Below are positions 7,493-15,304 of a stretch of DNA of 64,000 nt, in pieces. A model generated the notes under the pieces. The model was not told the DNA's origin. It did no database searches and saw only the letters and a program-made list of their open reading frames with translations. Source of the stretch: Lachnospiraceae bacterium (lineage in GTDB: Bacteria; Bacillota; Clostridia; Lachnospirales; Lachnospiraceae); NCBI GenBank assembly GCA_017465095.1, contig JAFTWX010000020.1, forward strand, positions 62,001-126,000, given 5' to 3'. The stretch's first letter is position 1; each line of letters starts with the position of its first letter. Position numbers and translations under genes: made by a program.

Positions 7493-8596
7493 ATGAAAGT
7501 TCTTTATGACAAAATCAAAGATATATTATTGAGAGACACGGAGAAAGAAGGCGAATCCAATGACCTTTCCGTTCTTCTGCGCCTTCTGTCCATCATCTGT
7601 ATCGTACACTATTTCGCCATGATATTCCCTCTGGCTTCCACCGGGAATATCCTGATGACGCTCTTTCTTATTTTTTCCATCGGAATCTTCCTCGGCGTCA
7701 TCATTTTTACCTATGAGAACCGGACCAACTCAGCTGTCTGGCTGTTCAACGGTTTGGTTATGCTGATTTGCGGACTGCTCTCTTTCTTTGTGGGCTGGGA
7801 ATACTTTTTTATCATAACCGCATTCTCATCGATTTTGCTCACATTTTTCTCTATCAAAATACCAATTAACCACAAACTGATTTACTCGGTTGCTACGGGC
7901 TTCCTCCTTGTACTCTACTGTATCGGATATCATTTTATTCCGCTTCATACCGCGCCGCCGCTTGCCATTGAAATTTTGCTGACCTTGCTGAATATCAGCT
8001 TGTCGTTCTGCCTCTTTACGATGATTGCATATGCATTCTATACCAAGTTTATGAAGTCTGAGGAAAAGATTGTGCAATACAACCAGCGATTGGAGCAGTT
8101 GGTAAACACCGATGCATTGACTACACTTTGGAACCGACGTGCCATGAATGAGCACCTGTCCATACTCATTAACAACCACAATAAATATCAGACAGACTTT
8201 TCCCTTGCCATTCTGGACATCGACTTCTTCAAGAAGGTAAACGATGAATACGGCCACGGTATGGGAGACTTCGTACTGAAATCCCTTTCTTATATGCTCA
8301 AAACGTATATGGAGGGCAAAGGACATGTTGCCAGATGGGGTGGCGAGGAATTTCTTCTCACTTTCGAAAACATGGATTATGAAAAAGCTATCAAAGCTTT
8401 GGAAGAACTCCGCGCCCGCATTGAAGTACAGGAATTTTCCTTCAAGGATGTCACCCTGCATCTTACCATTACCGCCGGCATCGAAGAATATCATGCAGGC
8501 AAAGGCCTTGACCAGACGCTGACTCTGGCCGACGAAAAACTTTACAGCGGCAAGACATCCGGTCGAAACCGGATTATCAGTTCTTATTCTGAATAA
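7493..8596 (+). CDS. Membrane-bound diguanylate cyclase (GGDEF)
   Basis: It makes the second messenger c-di-GMP from two GTP. The 367-residue protein has about six membrane helices between residues 25 and 185 with very short loops, a short coiled linker (SEEKIVQYNQRLEQLV) and a GGDEF domain from ~205 to the end. The metal-site region LAILDIDFFKKVND and the active-site loop GGEEF (about residue 283) are intact, so it should be catalytic. The RxxD inhibitory site that normally precedes GGEEF by five residues is absent (EGKG there). The membrane part has no separate sensory domain and may itself sense the signal. It is a monocistronic gene ending in a bidirectional terminator. Confidence 0.9.
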   Translation: MKVLYDKIKDILLRDTEKEGESNDLSVLLRLLSIICIVHYFAMIFPLASTGNILMTLFLIFSIGIFLGVIIFTYENRTNSAVWLFNGLVMLICGLLSFFVGWEYFFIITAFSSILLTFFSIKIPINHKLIYSVATGFLLVLYCIGYHFIPLHTAPPLAIEILLTLLNISLSFCLFTMIAYAFYTKFMKSEEKIVQYNQRLEQLVNTDALTTLWNRRAMNEHLSILINNHNKYQTDFSLAILDIDFFKKVNDEYGHGMGDFVLKSLSYMLKTYMEGKGHVARWGGEEFLLTFENMDYEKAIKALEELRARIEVQEFSFKDVTLHLTITAGIEEYHAGKGLDQTLTLADEKLYSGKTSGRNRIISSYSE

Positions 8597-8611
8597 TACG
8601 ATTGCATTTAA

Positions 8612-8643
8612 AAATCAGCACCTGCAGGCTCAGGTGCTGATTT
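8612..8643. terminator. Bidirectional terminator between converging genes
   Basis: AAATCAGCACCTG (8612-8624) and CAGGTGCTGATTT (8631-8643) form a perfect 13-bp stem with a six-base loop. It is flanked by T-rich sequence on the plus side and A-rich on the other, serving the cyclase gene and the folA operon. Confidence 0.85.
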
Positions 8644-8647
8644 CTTT

Positions 8648-9139
8648 TTACTGTTTCACTTTTTCGTATGTTGTAAAACGATATTCAATATCGAAGTAAG
8701 TCTGTTCCTCACTCTCCACGGTCATCTCCCATTCCGGCATTTCATCCAAATTCGGGAAAAACGTGTCCGCTTCATAGGCGTGATCGATTCTTGTCACATA
8801 AGCTGTATCACAGTAAGGAAGAAATTGTTTGTACACGCTGGCACCGCCGATGCAATATACTTCATCGCCGTGCTTTGCACTTTCTTCTATGGCCTCCTCC
8901 ACGCTGTGAACCACAATTGCGCCTTTCACGGAATAATTCGGGTCCGATGTGAGCACGATGTTGGTGCGCCCGGAAAGGGGCTGTCCCTGCGGAAAGCTTT
9001 CCAGCGTTTTCCGGCCCATGATAATTACCTTTCCCATAGTCTCATTTCTGAAAAACTTCATATCATTGGGAATGTGAACCAGAAGCGCATTTTTTCTTCC
9101 GATTCCCCAGTTTTTATCTACTGCAACTATAAGTTTCAT
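8648..9139 (-). CDS. folA: Dihydrofolate reductase
   Basis: It reduces dihydrofolate to tetrahydrofolate with NADPH, regenerating the folate oxidised by thymidylate synthase, encoded directly upstream. The 163 residues are the normal bacterial length. Visible motifs are MKLIVAVDKNWGIGRKNALL at the N-terminus, NDMKFFRNETMGKVIIMGRKT for the NADPH site, the conserved EVYCIGGASVYKQFL, and AYVTRID. The substrate-binding acidic residue at the usual position is N/D in the PNDMKFF segment. It is the last gene of the TraX-MBL-thyA-folA unit (23-base gap to thyA) and is followed by the shared terminator. Confidence 0.95.
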   Translation of the reverse strand: MKLIVAVDKNWGIGRKNALLVHIPNDMKFFRNETMGKVIIMGRKTLESFPQGQPLSGRTNIVLTSDPNYSVKGAIVVHSVEEAIEESAKHGDEVYCIGGASVYKQFLPYCDTAYVTRIDHAYEADTFFPNLDEMPEWEMTVESEEQTYFDIEYRFTTYEKVKQ

Positions 9140-9162
9140 GTCTGCCTCCGTATCATTTCATT

Positions 9163-10011
9163 TTAAATCGCAATCGGGATATCGTTAATCTGCGGATGTG
9201 TTTCATAGCCCTCCAGACTGACATCCTGCCTTGTAAATTGATAAAAATCCTTAATTTCCGGATTCAGCGTAAACTTCGGCGCCGGAAGCGGTTCTCTCTC
9301 TATCAGTTCCCTGATAATCGGAATATGTCTGTCATAAATATGCGCATCGGCGATAACATGAACAAGCTCTCCGACCTGCATATCACACACCTGTGCCAGC
9401 ATATGCACAAGCACCGCATACTGGACCACATTCCAGTTGTTCGCTGCCAAAACATCCTGGGAGCGCTGATTTAAAATCGCATTCAGGCGAAGCTTTTCTT
9501 CCCCTTTCTGCTGCGTTACATTGAACGTCATACTGTAGGCACACGGATACAGATTCATCTCATGCAGATCCTGATGTACGTATATATTGGTCATAATACG
9601 ACGGCTGAACGGATTGTTTTTCAGGTCATAAATCACCCGGTCTACCTGGTCCATCATGCCCTCCTTGTAATGATGCTTGACTCCCATCTGGTAACCGTAA
9701 GCCTTTCCGATGGAACCGTTCTCATCTGCCCATTCATCCCAGATGTGGCTGTGCAGATCATTGATATTGTTTGACTTCTGCTGCCAAATCCAAAGCATTT
9801 CATCAGTCGCACTCTTCAGTGCAGTCCGGCGAAGTGTCAAAATCGGAAACTCCTTGGAAAGGTCGTATCGGTTCACGACACCGAATTTTTTGATGGTGTA
9901 AGCACTCGCTCCGTCCTCCCAGTGCGGTCTGACCTTCTCGCCCTCCGTACTGGTACCGTTTTCCAGTATATCCTTACACATATTGATAAAAATCTGATCT
10001 GCCATACTCAT
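9163..10011 (-). CDS. thyA: Thymidylate synthase (divergent ThyA type)
   Basis: It converts dUMP and methylene-THF to dTMP and DHF. The 282-residue protein has the ThyA order: RYDLSKEFPILTLR near residue 50, the dUMP-binding RRIMTNIYV, the catalytic Cys in LYPCAYSMTFNV, QRSQDVLAANNWNVVQYA, and DAHIYDRHIP near the end. The active-site context differs from the usual PPCHxxxQF and RSCD(M/L)FLG, so this is a divergent branch of the family. The nucleophilic Cys, and the Asp and Asn of the dUMP site, remain. It lies between the MBL gene (23-base gap) and folA (23-base gap). ThyA plus FolA in one operon explains why no flavin-dependent ThyX is needed. Confidence 0.88.
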   Translation of the reverse strand: MSMADQIFINMCKDILENGTSTEGEKVRPHWEDGASAYTIKKFGVVNRYDLSKEFPILTLRRTALKSATDEMLWIWQQKSNNINDLHSHIWDEWADENGSIGKAYGYQMGVKHHYKEGMMDQVDRVIYDLKNNPFSRRIMTNIYVHQDLHEMNLYPCAYSMTFNVTQQKGEEKLRLNAILNQRSQDVLAANNWNVVQYAVLVHMLAQVCDMQVGELVHVIADAHIYDRHIPIIRELIEREPLPAPKFTLNPEIKDFYQFTRQDVSLEGYETHPQINDIPIAI

Positions 10012-10034
10012 GGCTCATAGTCCTCTCTTTCTTG

Positions 10035-11630
10035 TTATCTGTCCCACTTATCGCACAGCGCATTAATCTGGTCTGCAAATTTGGCAAGATCCTTGTTTGC
10101 ACCGCCTTCGTTGCGCTGAATAACCGCCATAAGTCTGTGACCGGCGTCAAGCAGCCTGTGGAAAATATCGCTGGCCACTTTTTTCTTCTTGACTGCAACA
10201 CCCTGGGCATCGTAGGTAATCGTGTTGGTCACCATATCAAACTCGGCACCGCTGTACGGCGCATACGTCTCATATCCGTACTCATGATGCAGACACTGTG
10301 CAAAAGAAGAACACACCGTATCTTCTCCGTGAACGATAAATACACGCTCCGGTTTCTTCTCAAATCCGTTGATCCATCCGATGAGTCCGTTCTTGTCCGC
10401 ATGACCGGAAAGTCCGGTCAGTTTGGCAATCTTTGCACGCACCTGAATCGGCTCACCGAACAGTTTTACCTCATCCACGCCTTCCACAATAATACGTCCC
10501 AGCGTTCCGACCGCCTGATATCCTACGAAAAGTATCGTACACTCCGGACGCCAGAGATTGTGCTTTAAGTGGTGACGGATACGTCCGGCCTCGCACATGC
10601 CCGAAGCCGAAAGAATAACCTTCGGCGTATCGTCAAAGTTGATTGCCTTGGATTCATCACTCGTAATGGAAAGACGAAGCCCCGGGAAACTGATTGGATT
10701 GATTCCCTGATTGACAAGCTCCATCGCTTCCTCGTCAAAGCAGTTGTATATGTTTTTGTGGAAAATACCTGTCGCCTCCACAGCCAGCGGGCTGTCAACG
10801 TAAACCGGGAAATCCGGATGACCTTCCACCAATTTATCCATCTTAATCTTACGCAGGAAATAAAGCATTTCCTGGGTACGACCTACCGCAAAGGAAGGAA
10901 TGACCACATTACCGCCCTTGTCAAAAGTCTCCTTGAGTATCTGTGTCAGCTCTGTCACATAATCCGGTCTCTCCGTGGAATGAATACGGTCACCGTAGGT
11001 GGATTCCATGACCACGTAATCCGCTTCCTTCGTCAGCTGCGGATCCCGAATGAGAGGCTGTTCCACATTTCCGATATCACCGGAAAATACAATCTTCTTG
11101 GAAACTTTATCCTCGGTAATCCACACTTCGATACTGGCCGAACCGAGCAGATGACCGATGTCCGTAAATCGAATCTCAATACCTTCACAGAGCGTAACCA
11201 TCTGATCATAATGGCACGGCACAAAACGTTTGATCGTACCGTCCGCATCCTCCATGGTGTAGAGCGGTTCCACCGGCGCATGAGATGCACTTCTCTTTGC
11301 CTTACGGTTTTTCCACTCCGCCTCCTGCATCTGGATGTGGGCACAGTCACGGAGCATAATACTGCACAGATCCGCCGTCGCATCCGTTGAAAAAATCTGT
11401 CCGCGGAATCCTCTCGCATACAGCAGCGGCAACATTCCGGAATGATCTACATGCGCGTGGGTCAACAACACATAATCAATCATCGACTCATGCACCGGGA
11501 TGTCCACGTTTTCAAACACATTGACTCCCTGCTCCATTCCGTAGTCCACGAGAATATGCTTTCCGCACGCCTCGATGTAGTGACAACTACCCGTAACCTC
11601 ATGATCCGCCCCAATAAACTTCAGCCTCAT
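10035..11630 (-). CDS. Metallo-beta-lactamase/beta-CASP ribonuclease-like protein
   Basis: This 531-residue cytoplasmic protein has a metallo-beta-lactamase domain with the zinc motif LLTHAHVDHSGM (HxHxDH, near residue 58) and IVFSGDIGN further on. The beta-CASP insertion has VVMESTYGDR, VVIPSFAVGRTQE, VILSASGMCEAGRIRHH and the C-terminal VHGEDTVCSSFA. This order is that of RNA-processing beta-CASP enzymes (CPSF73/YsgA type). The N-terminal KH domains of archaeal forms are absent. A further ~70 residues follow the beta-CASP core. It is likely an RNA endo/exonuclease; a link to the downstream thyA-folA pair is not evident. It is preceded closely by the TraX gene (18 bases). Confidence 0.85.
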   Translation of the reverse strand: MRLKFIGADHEVTGSCHYIEACGKHILVDYGMEQGVNVFENVDIPVHESMIDYVLLTHAHVDHSGMLPLLYARGFRGQIFSTDATADLCSIMLRDCAHIQMQEAEWKNRKAKRSASHAPVEPLYTMEDADGTIKRFVPCHYDQMVTLCEGIEIRFTDIGHLLGSASIEVWITEDKVSKKIVFSGDIGNVEQPLIRDPQLTKEADYVVMESTYGDRIHSTERPDYVTELTQILKETFDKGGNVVIPSFAVGRTQEMLYFLRKIKMDKLVEGHPDFPVYVDSPLAVEATGIFHKNIYNCFDEEAMELVNQGINPISFPGLRLSITSDESKAINFDDTPKVILSASGMCEAGRIRHHLKHNLWRPECTILFVGYQAVGTLGRIIVEGVDEVKLFGEPIQVRAKIAKLTGLSGHADKNGLIGWINGFEKKPERVFIVHGEDTVCSSFAQCLHHEYGYETYAPYSGAEFDMVTNTITYDAQGVAVKKKKVASDIFHRLLDAGHRLMAVIQRNEGGANKDLAKFADQINALCDKWDR

Positions 11631-11648
11631 ACACAGTCCTCCTATTTT

Positions 11649-12371
11649 TTATTTTAAACAGACAATTCTTAATAGCGCCAGAAGAATCAAATGCACCGGA
11701 TAAAACAAATAATAAAAATATTTGCTTCCCTTTCCCCTGCTTCCGTCATAAAACTTCAAAAGAAGAAACGCCGGAAAACACCATACCTCATGAAGCAGGC
11801 ACAAATACCCGCACACACATGCCAATACCCTCTGCTCCCTGAGTTCGTAAAGAATCAAAATCAAAAGTACACCGCTCACATCATAATCCGTACGGCCGAA
11901 ATATGCAGCCACCGGACACAAAACCGCCAAAATCATAAGCGCCGTAAACTTCAGCCACCGGTGCTCCGCCCCGTGAAGCGCAGATTGTTTCGCCCCGTGC
12001 ACGGCCATCACTGCAAGCAGCCCCAAAAACAAAGTAAAAAATACATTCTGCGATGTCAAATCCCACACGCTGTCATGAAACGCCAGATCGAACGGAACCT
12101 CCGAAAGAAGAGAAAACAAAAACAATCGAAACAAATACTTTCCCCTGCTCCGGGTATGAAAAAAACCTTCCACAAGCAGGAAACAGAAAATCGGAAACGC
12201 CGTCCTGCCGATAATCCGCAACAACCGATATATCGTATCCGCCCCGGCGAACGCAGCACTTCCGTCATACATGCTCGTATAAATGAAGAAAAATGCCGCT
12301 CCGAGATGATCAATCAACATGGTGACCACTGCAATTTTTTTAAGTAATGCTCCGTTCATCTTTCCTATCAT
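11649..12371 (-). CDS. TraX-family integral membrane acetyltransferase-like protein
   Basis: The 240 residues are mostly membrane helices (about seven). They carry the TraX pattern: an early KKIAVVTMLIDHLGAAFF with a conserved Asp-His, then GRTAFPIFCFLLVEGFFHT with RSRGKYLFRL, then DYDVSGVLLILILYELR. TraX in plasmid F acetylates pilin, but chromosomal homologues in Firmicutes have no known substrate and nothing conjugative is nearby. It is the first gene of an apparent four-gene unit with the MBL, thyA and folA genes, behind a promoter at 12396-12423. The family call is confident and the activity is inferred. Confidence 0.82.
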   Translation of the reverse strand: MIGKMNGALLKKIAVVTMLIDHLGAAFFFIYTSMYDGSAAFAGADTIYRLLRIIGRTAFPIFCFLLVEGFFHTRSRGKYLFRLFLFSLLSEVPFDLAFHDSVWDLTSQNVFFTLFLGLLAVMAVHGAKQSALHGAEHRWLKFTALMILAVLCPVAAYFGRTDYDVSGVLLILILYELREQRVLACVCGYLCLLHEVWCFPAFLLLKFYDGSRGKGSKYFYYLFYPVHLILLALLRIVCLK

Positions 12372-12395
12372 CCCAATTTTATACTCTCTATATCT

Positions 12396-12423
12396 ATTTT
12401 ATCACAAAACAGAAAAATAACAA
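12396..12423 (-). promoter_or_regulatory. Promoter of the TraX-MBL-thyA-folA unit
   Basis: Minus strand TTGTTA (12423-12418), 16 bases, then TAAAAT (12401-12396), about 25 bases upstream of the TraX start codon. Confidence 0.55.
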
Positions 12424-12571
12424 TTAGGACTGTCTTTGTTCGGCTAACATTTTGAACAAAATTTTTTTTGTATTTTCTACAACTTTTTTTCAATTTACTA
12501 TACAAATCTCCCAACTATTTTGTTATACTTAATATAGTGTATTTTTATAAACCAAGAAAGGATCTCAGATT

Positions 12572-13207
12572 ATGAAGAAAATAAACGAATTTGCAAATTT
12601 CGATGTGTTGGGAAGCTACATTTCCGACTGGTCACTTGTCACAGGCTTTGCAGCTACGATTACCGACTTTGACGATTCCGTTCTCATGGGCGATTTTGAC
12701 CGCAATGAATATACTGTCTGCTCCGTAGACGACTCACTTTCTCTTCTTTCCATCGGGGAGACCGTAGTTGCCCAGATTACATTCGGAGTACCGGCCCAGT
12801 ACGCAGGTGCGTCTGCTCAGGACGAAACAGTAAAAAATGCATTCAAGCAGCTTCAGAACATTTTGTCTACTGCTTTGAACTGCCAGTACCAGACATCAGA
12901 AAACACTGCTGAAATCAACAAGTACAAAGAAGAATTACATACCTTCCGCAATCTTGTTGACCAGATGCTTGAAAAATCACACGCATTGGACAAGATTGAG
13001 TCAAAGCAGCGTATGCTCGCACTTAACGCTTCCATCGAAGCTGCACGTGCAGGAGAAGCCGGAAAAGGATTCGCCGTTGTTGCTGACGAAGTAGGTAAGC
13101 TTGCAAGCGTATCCGGAGAGATCAACCACTCCATCAAAGAGACCATGAATGAGATTTCCGATCGTGTAGATGCTCTGACAGCAGCTCCGACCGAATTAAA
13201 ATTATAA
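12572..13207 (+). CDS. Small soluble methyl-accepting chemotaxis-like signalling protein
   Basis: This 211-residue protein has no membrane segment. The N-terminal ~110 residues form a compact sensory-looking domain with a PocR-like flavour ([20 protein letters not shown], then FGVPAQYAG), followed by a helix-rich linker. The C-terminus carries the highly conserved tip of a chemoreceptor coiled-coil hairpin, [19 protein letters not shown] then [11 protein letters not shown], at about residues 150-180. This is the CheA/CheW-binding region. The hairpin is very short (~45 residues each side), with no room for full methylation helices. No chemotaxis genes are adjacent. It may feed cytosolic metabolite signals into receptor arrays encoded elsewhere. 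The AAAGGA Shine-Dalgarno supports the start. Confidence 0.8.
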   Translation: MKKINEFANFDVLGSYISDWSLVTGFAATITDFDDSVLMGDFDRNEYTVCSVDDSLSLLSIGETVVAQITFGVPAQYAGASAQDETVKNAFKQLQNILSTALNCQYQTSENTAEINKYKEELHTFRNLVDQMLEKSHALDKIESKQRMLALNASIEAARAGEAGKGFAVVADEVGKLASVSGEINHSIKETMNEISDRVDALTAAPTELKL

Positions 13208-13225
13208 TCTGAATACTCCATAAAC

Positions 13226-13251
13226 AAAGAGCCGGAATGTTCCGGCTCTTT
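13226..13251. terminator. Bidirectional terminator
   Basis: AAAGAGCCGGAA (13226-13237) pairs perfectly with TTCCGGCTCTTT (13240-13251) across a two-base loop, between the chemotaxis-like gene and the converging LuxR gene. T-runs follow on the plus side. Confidence 0.8.
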
Positions 13252-13252
13252 T

Positions 13253-13729
13253 CTATTTTCCTTTATGATGCCACTTTTCTTTTAATTCTTTTCTTCCCGT
13301 GACATTTGTTTTTTCAAAAATATGTGTAACATGCTTTTTGACCGTAGTCTCGGCGATAAAAAGTTCCTCTGCAATCTGTCGGTTGGTAAACCCTCTGTAT
13401 ATGAGCCACGCCACTTCTTTTTCCCGTTCCGACAAACCATCGTCATCAACCATCCGATAAAAACGTTCCGCCGTTTCCGCCATATCTATATCTGCACAGC
13501 CTGTATCCGGCTCATGCGGCTCCGCCGGCTGTTTCTCCTCCGGTATCCATGTCCCACGCGCCCAGCATACACAAAATACAACTACCGGAACAAGCAGAAG
13601 CAGAATCTCCAACATGGCCATCCGCCGCTCTGCTCTGCCGACTATCAGCTGCACATGAAGCATCAACAGCCCTGCAACAGACAGGATATACACCAATCCG
13701 AGAAGCAAGAACAATAATTTTTTCTTCAC
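13253..13729 (-). CDS. Membrane-anchored LuxR-type regulator
   Basis: This 158-residue protein has two N-terminal membrane helices (residues 4-28 and 40-60). A short acidic linker is followed by a LuxR/FixJ helix-turn-helix at residues 95-155, containing LSEREKEVAWLIYRGFTNRQ and FIAETTVKKHVTHIFEKTNV. There is no receiver domain, so the signal probably arrives through the membrane part or the partner protein. It starts with GTG at 13729, three bases after the stop of the MotA-like gene, so the two are co-translated. The target promoters are unknown. The arrangement of a membrane-bound DNA-binding protein with a stator-like membrane protein suggests a membrane-state sensor, which is inference. 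Confidence 0.82.
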   Translation of the reverse strand: MKKKLLFLLLGLVYILSVAGLLMLHVQLIVGRAERRMAMLEILLLLVPVVVFCVCWARGTWIPEEKQPAEPHEPDTGCADIDMAETAERFYRMVDDDGLSEREKEVAWLIYRGFTNRQIAEELFIAETTVKKHVTHIFEKTNVTGRKELKEKWHHKGK

Positions 13730-13732
13730 CCT

Positions 13733-14197
13733 TTATTCTGCCTCCATGTAATCGATGATTCTGCGCTTCACTTCAATATGTATCGGCAAAAGAAGCATTT
13801 CAAAAATCGCTGCATATAAAATCACAATCAAAGCAACCGCAATATTCGCTCCCACAATTTCCGGAGTCGAAAGCTGCCCCAGCACAAAAATGGTTGGAAA
13901 AACAGTCAATATAATACCCGCATACAAAATCTGCTTTTGAAGAAGTTCTACCGCATCCAGGGTTCTTTTCAAATCTGCCAGACTGCATTTGTACTTTTTA
14001 GAAAGCAGCTTAAATCCCCGCACAAAATCCTTCCACATTCCGTTTCTGAGCAAAATAGGAAATGCAAGTATCACAATACTGATTAAGGAAGGAAAATCAA
14101 GCACCATGGTAAGAATCGAACCCACTCCGAAATTTCCGGAGCACATCAGTGCAGTCAATAAAATCGTCACAATAATCGCTGCTATTTCAATAATCAT
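13733..14197 (-). CDS. MotA-like membrane protein lacking the cytoplasmic insertion
   Basis: From the ATG at 14197 (GGAGGT seven bases upstream) the protein has 154 residues with four hydrophobic segments. The helix 1-2 region (residues 3-50) resembles MotA/PomA: glycine-rich, then DFPSLISIVILAFPIL. A short soluble stretch is followed by DAVELLQKQILYAGIIL and NIAVALIVILYAAIFEMLLL, which match MotA helices 3 and 4. The ~90-residue cytoplasmic domain that contacts FliG in MotA is reduced to about 30 residues, and no MotB partner is nearby. It is thus a MotA/TolQ-type relative whose role is unlikely to be flagellar rotation. It is co-transcribed with the LuxR gene downstream. Confidence 0.6.
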   Translation of the reverse strand: MIIEIAAIIVTILLTALMCSGNFGVGSILTMVLDFPSLISIVILAFPILLRNGMWKDFVRGFKLLSKKYKCSLADLKRTLDAVELLQKQILYAGIILTVFPTIFVLGQLSTPEIVGANIAVALIVILYAAIFEMLLLPIHIEVKRRIIDYMEAE

Positions 14198-14270
14198 ATT
14201 TTTTACCTCCGCCTTTGTTTTTTGGATATCCATATATCAGATATACCATTTCCGGAGGCAGAAATCCATA

Positions 14271-15293
14271 CTACTTTTCCGTCACATGGTAGTATTTTTG
14301 CAATTCTGCAACTGCATCCTCGTAAGAAGCGAACCTTTCGTCTCCTCTTCTGTCCTGCAATTCATAATTTTCGGAAATATACGCACCCAGGACTTTGTTG
14401 AATTTCGGCAAACCGTTGATGTTCAGATGGTTGTCATCTGCAAAATCCGTCGCAAAATCAAGCCCCATCTCATCGTACAGCACGTTGAAATCCACGTAAT
14501 CCACATGGCCGTGGTTCTTTTCTTCCAAATATTTTTCCAGTGTATTAAATACTTTTTTGTCATCCTCAATCATAATATAAGGAGCATTGATGAGCAAAAC
14601 CGGAATATCCTTCTCCTTTGCCAGCGCAAGGATTTTCTCAAAATACTCCATCGTTTTCGGCTCAATCTCCATGGTCTCCGTCACATGATCAAGTTCCGGC
14701 CGCTGCTTGGCCGCCGTCTCCGTCACCGGATGTGCCCCTTTATATCCTTCCCCGACCACCAGACTGCGGTCAAAGTCTTCCGCCTTCAAATCCACATAAC
14801 GGCTGTGATACGCAGGGAACTCCACCATATGACGTAGCAGATCCCCCTTCGTCTCCTCGCTGAGACTCTCTTTGATCGCATAATATTTGTTGGCAGAAAG
14901 ACGCATCCCGTATGTCGTTTTCACAAGCTTACTTTCCTTGGAATACGGGAACGCCTCCACAAGACGGTACACATCGAGAACAATCAGCTCCGGCGTCTGG
15001 TACGCAAGCGCTTCCTTCAGATAATAGTACGTATTCCACATGGGCTGCATACTTGCACACAAATCATAGGAAGCAATTCCGTACTGCTCATACAAAAGTG
15101 CCGGACTCACGTTGACAAACGCGTGGGAAGATCCGAGCACAAGCACATCTACCGTATCTTCCTCCAGATCGTAAAAATGTTCCATCTGCGTGATTCCGTC
15201 GGTATATTTAAAAGCCACCACATCATTCAGTTTCCACAGTATTATCGAGAGAAGAATCAAAAACCCGACAATTTTACCTATCTTTTTTTTCAT
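14271..15293 (-). CDS. SGNH/DltD-like protein of an MBOAT O-acetylation pair
   Basis: The ATG at 15293 (AGAAGGA Shine-Dalgarno) gives 340 residues: one N-terminal membrane helix (residues 5-22) and an exported domain. It has the block-I serine in VDVLVLGSSHAFVNV and the C-terminal DDNHLNINGL with the catalytic Asp-x-x-His arrangement. These are the SGNH hydrolase signatures seen in AlgJ/AlgX, PatB and DltD-like partners of MBOAT transferases. It starts 11 bases after the MBOAT gene, so the two form one unit. It likely transfers or removes acyl groups on an extracellular polymer. The polymer is not identifiable from sequence. A longer in-frame start at 15410 would overlap the MBOAT gene and has no ribosome site. 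Confidence 0.8.
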   Translation of the reverse strand: MKKKIGKIVGFLILLSIILWKLNDVVAFKYTDGITQMEHFYDLEEDTVDVLVLGSSHAFVNVSPALLYEQYGIASYDLCASMQPMWNTYYYLKEALAYQTPELIVLDVYRLVEAFPYSKESKLVKTTYGMRLSANKYYAIKESLSEETKGDLLRHMVEFPAYHSRYVDLKAEDFDRSLVVGEGYKGAHPVTETAAKQRPELDHVTETMEIEPKTMEYFEKILALAKEKDIPVLLINAPYIMIEDDKKVFNTLEKYLEEKNHGHVDYVDFNVLYDEMGLDFATDFADDNHLNINGLPKFNKVLGAYISENYELQDRRGDERFASYEDAVAELQKYYHVTEK

Positions 15294-15304
15294 ATCGTTT
15301 CCTT

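Noticed and set aside
11649..12371. Conjugation gene (traX) as sign of a mobile element
   Set aside because: Only the TraX family is present, co-located with housekeeping genes; no transfer, integrase or replication genes were seen.
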